64,000 nt of DNA, taken from an uncultured Bacteroidota bacterium (GTDB lineage Bacteria; Bacteroidota; Bacteroidia; Chitinophagales; Chitinophagaceae). Each line of letters starts with the position of its first letter. Position 1 is the first letter of the stretch. Location of the stretch: contig CAINUN010000083.1 in NCBI GenBank assembly GCA_903853805.1, positions 62,001 to 126,000 on the forward strand, written 5' to 3'. A program made the position numbers and the translations under genes. Below the pieces are notes generated by a model. It made no database searches, had not been told where the DNA came from, and saw nothing but the letters and a program-made list of their open reading frames with translations. Below are positions 43,992 to 52,848 of this stretch, in pieces.

Positions 43992-44645
43992 ATGCCAATC
44001 ATAGCACCATCCATTCTTGCCGCCAATTTTCTATGTCTTGAAAAAGATATTGAAATGATCAACAACAGCGAAGCCGATTGGTTTCACCTTGATGTTATGG
44101 ACGGAAGATTTGTTCCGAATATCAGTTTTGGTTTGCCCGTTATTGCAGCAATGAAAAAGATGGCAAAAAAGACTTTTGATGTTCACTTAATGATTGTGGA
44201 ACCTGAAAAATATTTTGAGGACTTTGCTAAGGCAGGCGCTGATGTTTTAAGTGTACATTATGAAGCTTCCACTCATTTACACAGAAGCCTTCAAGCCATC
44301 AAAGCATTGGGCATGAAAGCGGGAGTTGCCATCAACCCACACACACCCGTATTTTTATTGGAAGATGTGCTGAACGATATTGATGTGGTGTGCATGATGA
44401 GTGTAAACCCAGGTTTTGGCGGACAAAAATTTATTCCAAAAACCTATGATAAAATCAAAGCATTGAAGAAGATGATTTTATATTCAGGAGCCTCTACACT
44501 TATTGAAATTGATGGCGGCGTTACAGTAGAAAATGCCCCTAAATTATTAGCTGCTGGTGCAGATGTTTTGGTGGCTGGTAATACTGTTTTTTCTTCGCCT
44601 GACCCTATGAAAACTATTCAAGAATTGAAGCAAGCAGGAAAATAA
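43992..44645 (+). CDS. rpe: Ribulose-phosphate 3-epimerase
   Basis: A 217-residue TIM-barrel protein: IIAPSILAANFLCLEKDIEMI, WFHLDVMDGRFVPNISFGLPV with metal ligands His and Asp, FDVHLMIVEPEKY, MSVNPGFGGQKFIP, and EIDGGVTVENAPKLLAAGADVLVAGNTVF. All catalytic and metal residues are present. It interconverts ribulose-5-phosphate and xylulose-5-phosphate in the pentose phosphate pathway. It is flanked in the same operon by a TPR lipoprotein and a TonB-dependent receptor, with no evident functional link. Confidence 0.96.
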   Translation: MPIIAPSILAANFLCLEKDIEMINNSEADWFHLDVMDGRFVPNISFGLPVIAAMKKMAKKTFDVHLMIVEPEKYFEDFAKAGADVLSVHYEASTHLHRSLQAIKALGMKAGVAINPHTPVFLLEDVLNDIDVVCMMSVNPGFGGQKFIPKTYDKIKALKKMILYSGASTLIEIDGGVTVENAPKLLAAGADVLVAGNTVFSSPDPMKTIQELKQAGK

Positions 44646-44672
44646 TTTCCCAAAAAATCCGTTAAAGCTACC

Positions 44673-47129
44673 ATGACTCAGAAACTGTTTTCATTTCTAA
44701 TTCTATTCATTTTTTTCACAAAAATTGTTTGTGCTCAAAAGGCTTTTATTTCAGGTGTTGTGAAAGACGAACAAGGAAAAGGCTTGGAATTGGTAACAGT
44801 GGGTGTTGTAGGTACAACCAACGGAACTACGACCAAAGTAAACGGCGTGTATGAGTTGAATGTTCAATCTGGTAAACGAATCACTTTGGTGTTTAAAGCA
44901 CTTAGTTTTTTAGAAGAAAAGAGAACCTTCAATTTACAATCAGGAGAAAAAAAGCAACTCAATATTGTTCTTCATTCTTCTTCAAATGAAATGAAGGAGT
45001 TTGTGAAAAAAGATGAACGCAACAGGAATGAAATTGGCAGTGTTCAAATGGATGTTAAGAAAGCGAACCTAATGCCAAGTACTATAGGAGGTATAGAAGG
45101 ATTGCTTAAAACAATTGTGGGCAGCAACAATGAACTTACTTCACAATACAATGTTCGCGGCGGCAACTATGATGAGAACCTAGTTTATGTGAACGACTTT
45201 GAAATTTATCGTCCATTTCTCACACGTTCAGGTCAGCAAGAAGGGTTAAGTTTTATAAATGCTGATTTAGTTTCAACAGTCAATTTTTCAGTCGGAGGAT
45301 TTCAATCTAAATACGGTGACAAAATGAGCAGTGTTTTGGATGTGACTTATAGAAAACCAACTGAAAAATCAGGAGGGGCTATGTTGAGTTTGCTCGGTGC
45401 AAACGCTTATTTACAAGGCATTTCAAAAAATAATAGGTTTACTTACTCCATTGGTTTTCGCCAAAAGAGCAATCAATATTTATTACAAGCTCAACCTACT
45501 AAAGGTGTTTACAATCCTTCATTTACCGATATTCAGGCTTTGCTGAATTATCAGCTTAATAAAAATTGGGAACTGGAAGTCATTGGCAATTACGCTCGTA
45601 ACCGTTTCAACTTCATTCCCGAAGAAATGACTTCGAGTTTCGGTGTAATCAACCAAGCATTTCAACTGAGAGTTTTTTATAACGGCAGTGAAATTGACCA
45701 GTTCGATTCGCGCTTCGCTGGGATTTCTACTACTTACAAGCCTAATAAAAATCTTCGTTTAAAATTTCTTGCTTCCGGTTTTCAAACCAATGAAAAAGAA
45801 ACATACGATATTGGTGGCGAGTATTTATTGGGCGAATTGGAAACAGATTTAGGAAAAGAAAATTTCGGTCAAATCAAAACCTATCTCGGAACAGGGTACA
45901 TCCACAATTTTGCACGCAATTACCTTAAGGTAAACATGGGCAACCTAGCACATCGTGGTTCGCTGCATGCCGACAAACATTTTATTCAATGGGGGCTAGA
46001 TGCGAGCGCTATTTCAATTTCAGACAAATTGCATGAATGGGAACGCAGAGATTCTTCTGCCTACAACCAACCTTACAACGAAAATCAATTGGTGATGAAG
46101 TCTTTTTATCACTCAACATCAGATTTCAACTATGCTCGCTTTAGTGGATTTGTTCAAGACAATTTCCGGTGGTGCGATTCGCTTGACCTTACTTTTTCTG
46201 CTGGCATAAGAGCTAATTACAACATGCTCAATGATGAATTAATTATCAGCCCGCGCATTCAATCGGCTTACAAACCAAAATGGAAAAAAGACATTGTTTT
46301 CAAAGCTGCCGCTGGTATTTATGCGCAGCCGCCCTTATACCGTGAAATGCGCGACCTTGAAGGCAACGTAAACAAACAATTGAAGGCTCAGAAATCCATG
46401 CATTTTGTATTGGGTGGTGATTACAATTTCAAGAAATTTGGACGACCATTTAAGCTAACTTCCGAGGTTTATTTTAAAAGCTTGTGGGACTTGGTTCCTT
46501 ATGAATATGACAATGTACGCATTCGATACTTCGGGAAAAATGATGCTCGTGGATATGCCTATGGCACTGAGCTTCGTTTATATGGTGATATTGTAAAAGA
46601 CGCGACATCTTGGGTGAGCATTGGATTGATGAAAACCTTGGAAGATGTAACCGATGATAAAATCATTTTGAAAAACCAAAATGGTGGCGATAGCATTACC
46701 ATTTACCCAGGATTTGTTCCACGTCCAACCGACCAACGCTTTATGTTAGGAATGTATTTTGAAGATTATTTACCAAATAATAAGAACTTCAAAACTCACT
46801 TGAATTTGATGTTTGCCACAGGTCTTCCTTTTGGTCCACCAGATAAAGAACGTTATGGTGATACACTACGATTACCCTCATATAAAAGAGTGGATATCGG
46901 TTTCTCAGCATTGCTATTTGACCCAGCCAAAAAAGTGGCTCCAGCTCACAGTTATTTTCACAAATACTTGCAATCCGTTTGGTTGAGTGTTGAAGTATTT
47001 AATATGCTTGGCATTCAAAATACCATCTCCTATTCTTGGATTCAAGATCAAACAAGTGGGAAGACGTTTGCAGTGCCCAATCGCCTTACGACTCGTTTGC
47101 TAAACATCAAAATGGCTGTTAATTTTTAA
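44673..47129 (+). CDS. TonB-dependent outer-membrane receptor
   Basis: The 818-residue protein has a signal peptide (FLILFIFFTKIVCAQ), an N-terminal carboxypeptidase-regulatory-like domain (AFISGVVKDEQGKGLELVTVGV and YELNVQSGKRITLVFKAL), a plug domain (MPSTIGGIEGLLKTIVGSNNELTSQYNVRGGNYDENLVYVND), and a 22-strand barrel ending in an aromatic (LLNIKMAVNF). No SusD gene follows, so it is not part of a starch-type PUL; siderophores, cobalamin or peptides are possible substrates. The gene ends just before the tRNA-Lys promoter. Confidence 0.92.
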   Translation: MTQKLFSFLILFIFFTKIVCAQKAFISGVVKDEQGKGLELVTVGVVGTTNGTTTKVNGVYELNVQSGKRITLVFKALSFLEEKRTFNLQSGEKKQLNIVLHSSSNEMKEFVKKDERNRNEIGSVQMDVKKANLMPSTIGGIEGLLKTIVGSNNELTSQYNVRGGNYDENLVYVNDFEIYRPFLTRSGQQEGLSFINADLVSTVNFSVGGFQSKYGDKMSSVLDVTYRKPTEKSGGAMLSLLGANAYLQGISKNNRFTYSIGFRQKSNQYLLQAQPTKGVYNPSFTDIQALLNYQLNKNWELEVIGNYARNRFNFIPEEMTSSFGVINQAFQLRVFYNGSEIDQFDSRFAGISTTYKPNKNLRLKFLASGFQTNEKETYDIGGEYLLGELETDLGKENFGQIKTYLGTGYIHNFARNYLKVNMGNLAHRGSLHADKHFIQWGLDASAISISDKLHEWERRDSSAYNQPYNENQLVMKSFYHSTSDFNYARFSGFVQDNFRWCDSLDLTFSAGIRANYNMLNDELIISPRIQSAYKPKWKKDIVFKAAAGIYAQPPLYREMRDLEGNVNKQLKAQKSMHFVLGGDYNFKKFGRPFKLTSEVYFKSLWDLVPYEYDNVRIRYFGKNDARGYAYGTELRLYGDIVKDATSWVSIGLMKTLEDVTDDKIILKNQNGGDSITIYPGFVPRPTDQRFMLGMYFEDYLPNNKNFKTHLNLMFATGLPFGPPDKERYGDTLRLPSYKRVDIGFSALLFDPAKKVAPAHSYFHKYLQSVWLSVEVFNMLGIQNTISYSWIQDQTSGKTFAVPNRLTTRLLNIKMAVNF

Positions 47130-47209
47130 TTCCCTAAAAAAATATTTTTACTAAAACCCTTTACTGCAAACAATTTGAAGAGAAAGTCAAAAAAATTGTT
47201 TCAAAATTC

Positions 47210-47239
47210 TTTGCCAAAAGAGATAGATGTATATCTTTG
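47210..47239 (+). promoter_or_regulatory. Bacteroidota promoter of tRNA-Lys
   Basis: TTTG (47210-47213) and TATCTTTG (47232-47239) are 18 bp apart, a close match to the sigma-ABfr consensus TTTG / TAnnTTTG. The mature tRNA 5' end follows 25 bases later. Confidence 0.8.
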
Positions 47240-47264
47240 CGTCCCGTTCGAAAGAACTAAGGGA

Positions 47265-47337
47265 GATCTCGTAGCTCAGTTGGTAGAGCAATACACTTTT
47301 AATGTATGGGTCTTGGGTTCGAGTCCCAACGGGATCA
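47265..47337 (+). tRNA. tRNA-Lys (anticodon TTT)
   Basis: A 73-nt cloverleaf. Acceptor arm GATCTCG (47265-47271) pairs with CGGGATC (47330-47336) with one G-U; D arm GCTC/GAGC; anticodon arm ATACA/TGTAT with loop CTTTTAA and anticodon TTT at 47298-47300; T arm TTGGG/CCCAA with loop TTCGAGT; discriminator A at 47337. CCA is not encoded (the next bases are CGA). It is a single tRNA with its own promoter and terminator. Confidence 0.96.
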
Positions 47338-47356
47338 CGAAGTGAGAAATAAAATT

Positions 47357-47383
47357 GCGACGCGTTAGCGTCGCTTTTTTTTT
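47357..47383 (+). terminator. Intrinsic terminator of tRNA-Lys
   Basis: A perfect 7-bp GC-rich stem (GCGACGC at 47357-47363, GCGTCGC at 47368-47374) with a GTTA loop is followed by nine T residues. Confidence 0.92.
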
Positions 47384-47525
47384 GACGTGTTTCAATACAT
47401 TACTTCTTTATTAAAGGCTACATACAGGACAATAAAAATTGGGTCTAATTTCTTATTGTCCTATATTGAAGTTGTTATACATGTTTCACCAGATATCCAA
47501 TTCAAGAAGCGATATTTTGAAGGAC

Positions 47526-49622
47526 TTACCCCTTCTTCCTAACTACCACCCAATCTTCAAGGCTAACGTTGAAAGGAAGATTGCCAATGCGCACAATGCC
47601 TCGCTTTACTTTCATACTTTCTAATTTGCCTACTTGATGGTTGATTTTGTTTCGTAAGAGACATCCAATTTCTAGTTTGCCTCCAATGGTTTCATATTGT
47701 TTATCGGTCTTTTTTGCTGCCGCTTGATTGCCGTCAATTTGTTTCTTTTTAAACAACACATTTTCAGCAGCTTTCATCACTTCCTGCTTATTATCTACCT
47801 TCTTCCAATCGTGAATGATTTGCTTAAACTTGCGCTCCATATCACGTAGATAATCGAGCTCTTCCTTCTTTATTTTATTTTGAAGTTTAAGTGTTTCGTG
47901 TTGCTGTTTCTTTTTTTCTTTGTCAATGAGTTGCTCATATTTTTCTTTAAGTGCCTCATTCTCTTCCATCAACTTAACCAAACTCTTTTCTTTGTCAGAT
48001 AGGCGCACACTTTGTTGCTCAGTTTGCAACAACATTTTATCGAGTTTGAAGTGTCCACGGTCGGTAATTTGTCGTGCCCGTTCGATTACTTTTGGCGATA
48101 AGCCTGTGCGTTGTGCAATAGCAAAAGTGTAAGAACTCCCTGGTTTTCCAATCACCAATTGATATAAGGGCTCAAGGTGTTCTTCATCAAAAGTCATGGC
48201 ACCATTCATAATGCCTTGCACTTTTCCTGCCATTACTTTTAGGTTAAGGTAGTGAGTGGTGATGATTCCTAAAGCATGTTTGTGTGCCAGCTCTTCCACA
48301 ATGGCCTCGGCAAATGCACCTCCCAAATTAGGGTCGGAACCACTGCCCAATTCATCAATAAAAAATAAGGTTTTTCCATTTGCAAAGTCCATGAAATATT
48401 TCATGTCATTGAGATGCGCACTGTAAGTACTTAGTTCATGTTCTATGCTTTGGGTGTCACCAATATGAATCATAATTTGTTTGAAAATACCAAACTCACT
48501 ATTAGCATCCACGGGAACTAACAAACCAGCTTGCACCATGAGTTGCAACAAACCCACCGTTTTCATTGTCACCGTTTTCCCTCCTGCATTCGGTCCACTG
48601 ATGATGAGCATTCTTTTGTTTCTATCAAGTAGAATATTGGTGGGGATAGTAGGTTTACCTACAGCTTTATTGTGTAAAAAAAGTAGAGGGTGAAAAGCCT
48701 TGATTAAATGACAACCCGGATGTGCACTAATCCTTGGTATTTGTGCATTCATCTCTTTAGCCAACAGGGCTTTCCCTCTAATGAAATCGAAGATCCCCAT
48801 GATGTGGTAATAGCCTTCAAGGTGCTGGTGAAAACCGGAAAGAGTGGATGTAGTTTGTTGTAATATCCTATGAATTTCTTTGGTTTCAGCACGTTCAAGA
48901 CTAAAGATTTCGTTATTCAATTCAATTACTTCTTCGGGCTCAATGAAAACAGTTTTACTCGTTTCGCTCTCGCCATGCAAAATGCCTTTTACAATTCGTT
49001 TATACTCGGCAGCAATAGCTACAGTTCTTCTTCCATTTAAAAATCCTTCTGAAATATCCGACAGATAACCTTGCTTACTAAGTTTGCGCAAAATGCTTTC
49101 AAAAGTGCGGCGTAAGGTGCTTCTTGTTTGTGCTAAGTCTGCTCGAATTTGCATCAACTCCCGGCTTGCATTATCGCGCACTATGCCACTTTCATCCACT
49201 GCAGCATCAATGATGGTGAGAATGGTTTTTTCATATTTTGCTTTATCGGTAATAGCGCGTAGTTGCGGGAAGAGTTCATTGTGGCGTTTAAACCAAAGCA
49301 AGACTTCGTGCATGTTTTGCGTAAGCGAAAAAAAAGCCATTAGTTGTTCGCCCGCTAAGACTGCACCTTTAAGACTGAGCAGTTTCAGTTCTTTATGAAT
49401 ATTCTTTGCAAAATTGATAGGCAATGAATCTGTACCAGTGAGTGTTTGACGGTATTCTTCGGTTTGTTGCAATGCTTGCTCCAAATAATCGAGTTTGGTA
49501 TGAAAACGGAGATTTGCAGCACGCTCTTTAGCTTCATCTGTACGACAAAGTGCTATAAGCAAATCACTTACTTTATTAAACTCAAGGGCATCCGCGGCAT
49601 GTGCCGGGTACAATTGCATCAT
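47526..49622 (-). CDS. mutS2: MutS2-family ATPase without Smr domain
   Basis: The 698-residue protein has the MutS2 core and clamp (about 1-300), then the MutS ATPase: Walker A GPNAGGKT at 343-350, Walker B LFFIDELGSGSDP around 419-431, and the ITTHYLNLK segment. A coiled coil (about 520-600) and a KOW-like beta domain (GGKLEIGCLLRNKINHQVGKLESM) close it. MutS2 usually ends in an Smr endonuclease domain at about 780 residues; here the protein stops after the beta domain. MutS2 acts on recombination intermediates or collided ribosomes; without Smr the nuclease function would be missing or supplied in trans. Confidence 0.9.
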   Translation of the reverse strand: MMQLYPAHAADALEFNKVSDLLIALCRTDEAKERAANLRFHTKLDYLEQALQQTEEYRQTLTGTDSLPINFAKNIHKELKLLSLKGAVLAGEQLMAFFSLTQNMHEVLLWFKRHNELFPQLRAITDKAKYEKTILTIIDAAVDESGIVRDNASRELMQIRADLAQTRSTLRRTFESILRKLSKQGYLSDISEGFLNGRRTVAIAAEYKRIVKGILHGESETSKTVFIEPEEVIELNNEIFSLERAETKEIHRILQQTTSTLSGFHQHLEGYYHIMGIFDFIRGKALLAKEMNAQIPRISAHPGCHLIKAFHPLLFLHNKAVGKPTIPTNILLDRNKRMLIISGPNAGGKTVTMKTVGLLQLMVQAGLLVPVDANSEFGIFKQIMIHIGDTQSIEHELSTYSAHLNDMKYFMDFANGKTLFFIDELGSGSDPNLGGAFAEAIVEELAHKHALGIITTHYLNLKVMAGKVQGIMNGAMTFDEEHLEPLYQLVIGKPGSSYTFAIAQRTGLSPKVIERARQITDRGHFKLDKMLLQTEQQSVRLSDKEKSLVKLMEENEALKEKYEQLIDKEKKKQQHETLKLQNKIKKEELDYLRDMERKFKQIIHDWKKVDNKQEVMKAAENVLFKKKQIDGNQAAAKKTDKQYETIGGKLEIGCLLRNKINHQVGKLESMKVKRGIVRIGNLPFNVSLEDWVVVRKKG

Positions 49623-49678
49623 TACTTAAATCAAAAATGAAAAGGTAAAGATAGAGATGGTAAACATTATTGCTAAAA

Positions 49679-49708
49679 GAAAAGCCGAAGAATGGTCTCC
49701 GGCTTTTC
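49679..49708. terminator. Hairpin terminator
   Basis: Arms GAAAAGCCG (49679-49687) and CGGCTTTTC (49700-49708) surround a 12-nt loop. It lies downstream of the leftward lipoprotein gene at 49728-50327, whose terminator it probably is. Confidence 0.65.
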
Positions 49709-49727
49709 AAGAAAAAACTTATGGGAA

Positions 49728-50327
49728 TTAATCAATATTCTTAGAGATAATTTTGAGATTGGTGAAACTTCCCTGCAATGTACTTGTATCGTGAGAGTCA
49801 AAGTTGGACCCTGAAGGAGATCTCGTCAATCTACTAACATGAATGGAATAATTGCCACTAATTGTAGTGTCTGTCATTGCTGTTATTTGAAAAACACTTC
49901 CCGGAAGATTGTTTGAAATATAGCCATATAATTCAGGGTCATTGATATTGGTGGTCATTCTTACTTGATGGTAGTTAATATCAATAGGGGTATGGTCATC
50001 AAATCTATCAAAGGTATCGGCATTACTCACTAAAAATCTGGCAATGGAATCAATACCAAAGCTAATACTATCGTTTTTGATTTCAAGAGAAGAATAAAAC
50101 CAAGATTTGAATGGATGAATTTTAGTTGACTTGAAATACATATTGATTTCGCATTTCTTCACCGAATAATTTTGGGTAAGATTATAGTGTTGTGATGTAA
50201 AAAAAACATTCCCCATACCATTATTGAATTCACATGGGTCTGGCACATTATAAGGAGCTGTTTTTTCAATCTTTTGACAAGAAGCCAAAATAATAAAAGC
50301 ACTTAAAATTGTGAGTAATTGTTTCAT
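49728..50327 (-). CDS. Hypothetical lipoprotein
   Basis: A 199-residue protein starting KQLLTILSAFIILASCQKIEK, a lipoprotein signal with Cys at about residue 17. The mature part is beta-rich (CEINMYFKSTKIHPFKSWFYSS, YHQVRMTTNINDPELYGYISN and ITAMTDTTISGNYSIHVSRL), perhaps a lipocalin-like or immunoglobulin-like fold; this is inference. I do not recognise a family. It is followed by a hairpin terminator and is divergent from the M43 protease gene. Confidence 0.7.
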   Translation of the reverse strand: MKQLLTILSAFIILASCQKIEKTAPYNVPDPCEFNNGMGNVFFTSQHYNLTQNYSVKKCEINMYFKSTKIHPFKSWFYSSLEIKNDSISFGIDSIARFLVSNADTFDRFDDHTPIDINYHQVRMTTNINDPELYGYISNNLPGSVFQITAMTDTTISGNYSIHVSRLTRSPSGSNFDSHDTSTLQGSFTNLKIISKNID

Positions 50328-50533
50328 AAGCTGATATTTAAGTACACAACAAGTTGTGTTGGAAAATTTCTTTTAAGAAAAGATTTGGGAATAAAATTAA
50401 TCATAAGGATTGTTTTATCAAATTCTTTATCGGGAAAAATCTTTAGGCGTTTAACTTTAGTAAATCATAACTTATCTAAAGATAGCCAATCCCTTTTTCT
50501 ATTTTACCTAATTTCGAAACTTTATTTACATTC

Positions 50534-52708
50534 ATGAAGAAGATTTTAGGCTTAATATTCATTCACTTATTTGTCCTTTCTGCCGTTGCCCAACAACCTT
50601 GTGTAACCGATAATGTTTATTGGAAAAGGAAAATTGAATTTCCTCAAATTAGTGTAACGGAACAACAATTGGAGAAGGATATTGCTCGACAAATCCAATT
50701 CATCAATTTAAATAATGTTGCTAAAACCACTATTGAAGACACAACTTATTACGATGTTCCTGTGGTGGTTCATATAATACATGATTTTGGTTCTGATTAT
50801 TTAGCTGACGATGCCATCTACAATGCTTTTAAAAACTGGTCGGATGTTTTTGTGTGTAAAAATGCAGACACCAATTCAGTAATCACTCCGTTCAAACCCT
50901 ATGTTGGCAATGCTAGAATCAGGCTCCATTTGGCAACTAAAGACCCTAATGGAAATTCTACTAAAGGGGTAACAAGGCATTGGTCCTATCTTGCTAGTAA
51001 TGCCGATGATCAAGCAAAACTGGATTGGTGGCTGAATAGCCAATACATCAACATCTGGTTTGTCGGCAAATTTTCTACAGATCATACAGGAGCTGCTGCC
51101 TATTCTTATTATCCATCTACTGGTGCCTGGATGCCTTATTATGATGGCGTCATCAGTCTTGCTTCTTATTTGGATGTAGAAAAAACCATTCCACATGAAA
51201 TAGGTCATAGCCTTAACCTTCAACACGTTTGGGGAAATAACAATAATGCTGGTGTCGCTTGTGGCGACGACCAAGTGCAAGACACACCACCTACAAAAGG
51301 TCATATAGGAGGCGGTTGTACCGCTGCAAATATTTTTGATATCACTTGTTCTACTGGTTATATAGCCAATGGAATTAATTATCCCGATACCAACAATGCT
51401 CAGAATATCATGGATTATACCTATTGTGAGCGAATGTTTTCTAAAGGACAAACATTGAGAATGAGAGCAACACTTACCAATAGTACTGCTGGGAGAAATA
51501 ACTTAATAACTCCATCTAATCTTACTTCAACGGGTGCGTTAAGCACGATGCCTGATTTGAAACCCACTCCTTCTTTTTCGGTAGAGAAAGCCTTGTTTGC
51601 CTCCGAAAGAAGTTATTTTCTTTGTGCCAATAGTGGCACTCAATTTGTTTTTAAAAACAGAAGTTGGAACGATACCATTACAGAAGTTAAATGGAGCTTT
51701 TCTAACGGAGCTACATACCCCGACACAATTAACAGCGGTATGGTTTATAATTCTTTTTCACAACCTGGTTGGGTAACTGTTACGTTAAAAGCAACAGGAA
51801 ATAATTCGGGCAGCAGCACGCTTACCAATACACAAGCAGTATATGTAGCTGACACCAACATGCTACAACCTGGTGGTTATCATCAAAATTTTGCTACGCT
51901 TAACGACCACAATAACTGGCCTACTTTCAACTATTACGAAAATACATTTCAATGGGAGTGGTATCAAGGAAAAGGTTATGGCGATAATGCTTGTATGCGC
52001 TATCGTGCTTTCGACTATCGTTCCACCCCTTTAAGTGCATCAGGAAGTCCTAATGGTGATTGGGACGACTTGGTTACACCCGGCTTCAACTTGAGCGGCT
52101 ATAGCAATGGAAAGCTCAACTTAAACTTTTATAGTGCAGGCTCTTTTATAAATGCTATGTCCGACTCGATGAACATTCTTATAAGCGAAGATTGTGGAAG
52201 AGTTTGGAAAAAAATTGCTGTCATCAATGGGCAACAATTAACGAACAACAACAGTACTTCTTCTGAATTTATTCCTTTTAATGCCAATCAATGGATACCT
52301 CAAACCATTAGCATACCATCCAATTACTTGAATGTTACCAAAGCTTTTTTCAAGTTCCGGTATTTTCCTACTGATAATGGCAATGATTTTTACCTCGATA
52401 AGTTCTCGATTTCTCCTTTCTCAACGGAGGTGAATGAAGTAGCAGAGGACATAAGTGCAATTAAAATTTTTCCAAATCCATCTTCTGGGAAAGTGAATGT
52501 GGTGTTTAAATCAGGCAACGATGGCAATGTTTCGATTACGATAAGAGACATTACAGGTAAAACCATTTTTAATGCAATTGAAAACCTTGTACCAAATACA
52601 GTTTTCACCAAAGAATTGGACAATATTTTCCAAGCTAATGGAATGTATTTTATATCTGTAGCTAATGAAAACAATATTATTACAGAGAAGTTGATGATGA
52701 TAAAATAA
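50534..52708 (+). CDS. Secreted M43 metalloprotease with PKD-like and T9SS domains
   Basis: The 724-residue protein has a signal peptide (FIHLFVLSAVAQ), a propeptide, and an M43 catalytic domain with zinc motif HEIGHSLNLQH near residue 222 and Met-turn NIMDYTYC. A PKD-like domain (FKNRSWNDTITEVKWSFSNGATYPD...FSQPGWVTVTLKATG) comes next, then a jelly-roll or MAM-like segment (about 450-635), and a T9SS sorting domain (IKIFPNPSSGKVNVVF...GMYFISVAN...EKLMMIK). It resembles the 18620-21961 protein in its catalytic domain but lacks the FnIII repeats. It is secreted and probably digests protein outside the cell. Confidence 0.92.
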   Translation: MKKILGLIFIHLFVLSAVAQQPCVTDNVYWKRKIEFPQISVTEQQLEKDIARQIQFINLNNVAKTTIEDTTYYDVPVVVHIIHDFGSDYLADDAIYNAFKNWSDVFVCKNADTNSVITPFKPYVGNARIRLHLATKDPNGNSTKGVTRHWSYLASNADDQAKLDWWLNSQYINIWFVGKFSTDHTGAAAYSYYPSTGAWMPYYDGVISLASYLDVEKTIPHEIGHSLNLQHVWGNNNNAGVACGDDQVQDTPPTKGHIGGGCTAANIFDITCSTGYIANGINYPDTNNAQNIMDYTYCERMFSKGQTLRMRATLTNSTAGRNNLITPSNLTSTGALSTMPDLKPTPSFSVEKALFASERSYFLCANSGTQFVFKNRSWNDTITEVKWSFSNGATYPDTINSGMVYNSFSQPGWVTVTLKATGNNSGSSTLTNTQAVYVADTNMLQPGGYHQNFATLNDHNNWPTFNYYENTFQWEWYQGKGYGDNACMRYRAFDYRSTPLSASGSPNGDWDDLVTPGFNLSGYSNGKLNLNFYSAGSFINAMSDSMNILISEDCGRVWKKIAVINGQQLTNNNSTSSEFIPFNANQWIPQTISIPSNYLNVTKAFFKFRYFPTDNGNDFYLDKFSISPFSTEVNEVAEDISAIKIFPNPSSGKVNVVFKSGNDGNVSITIRDITGKTIFNAIENLVPNTVFTKELDNIFQANGMYFISVANENNIITEKLMMIK

Positions 52709-52848
52709 TTGATTGAAAAATTTATAGAAATTTGAAGCCGAGCAATGTTGCTAGGCTATTTTGTAAGTAATTGTTATAGAAATATTGGTACACTAAGAGA
52801 AAAAGCAAGCGAGAAGTGAGTAATTATTGGGAATTCTCAATTGAAAAA

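Noticed and set aside
50876-51451. 191-codon minus-strand frame
   Set aside because: It is antisense to the M43 catalytic domain, whose zinc motif and neighbours are intact; no family pattern is visible in the antisense product.
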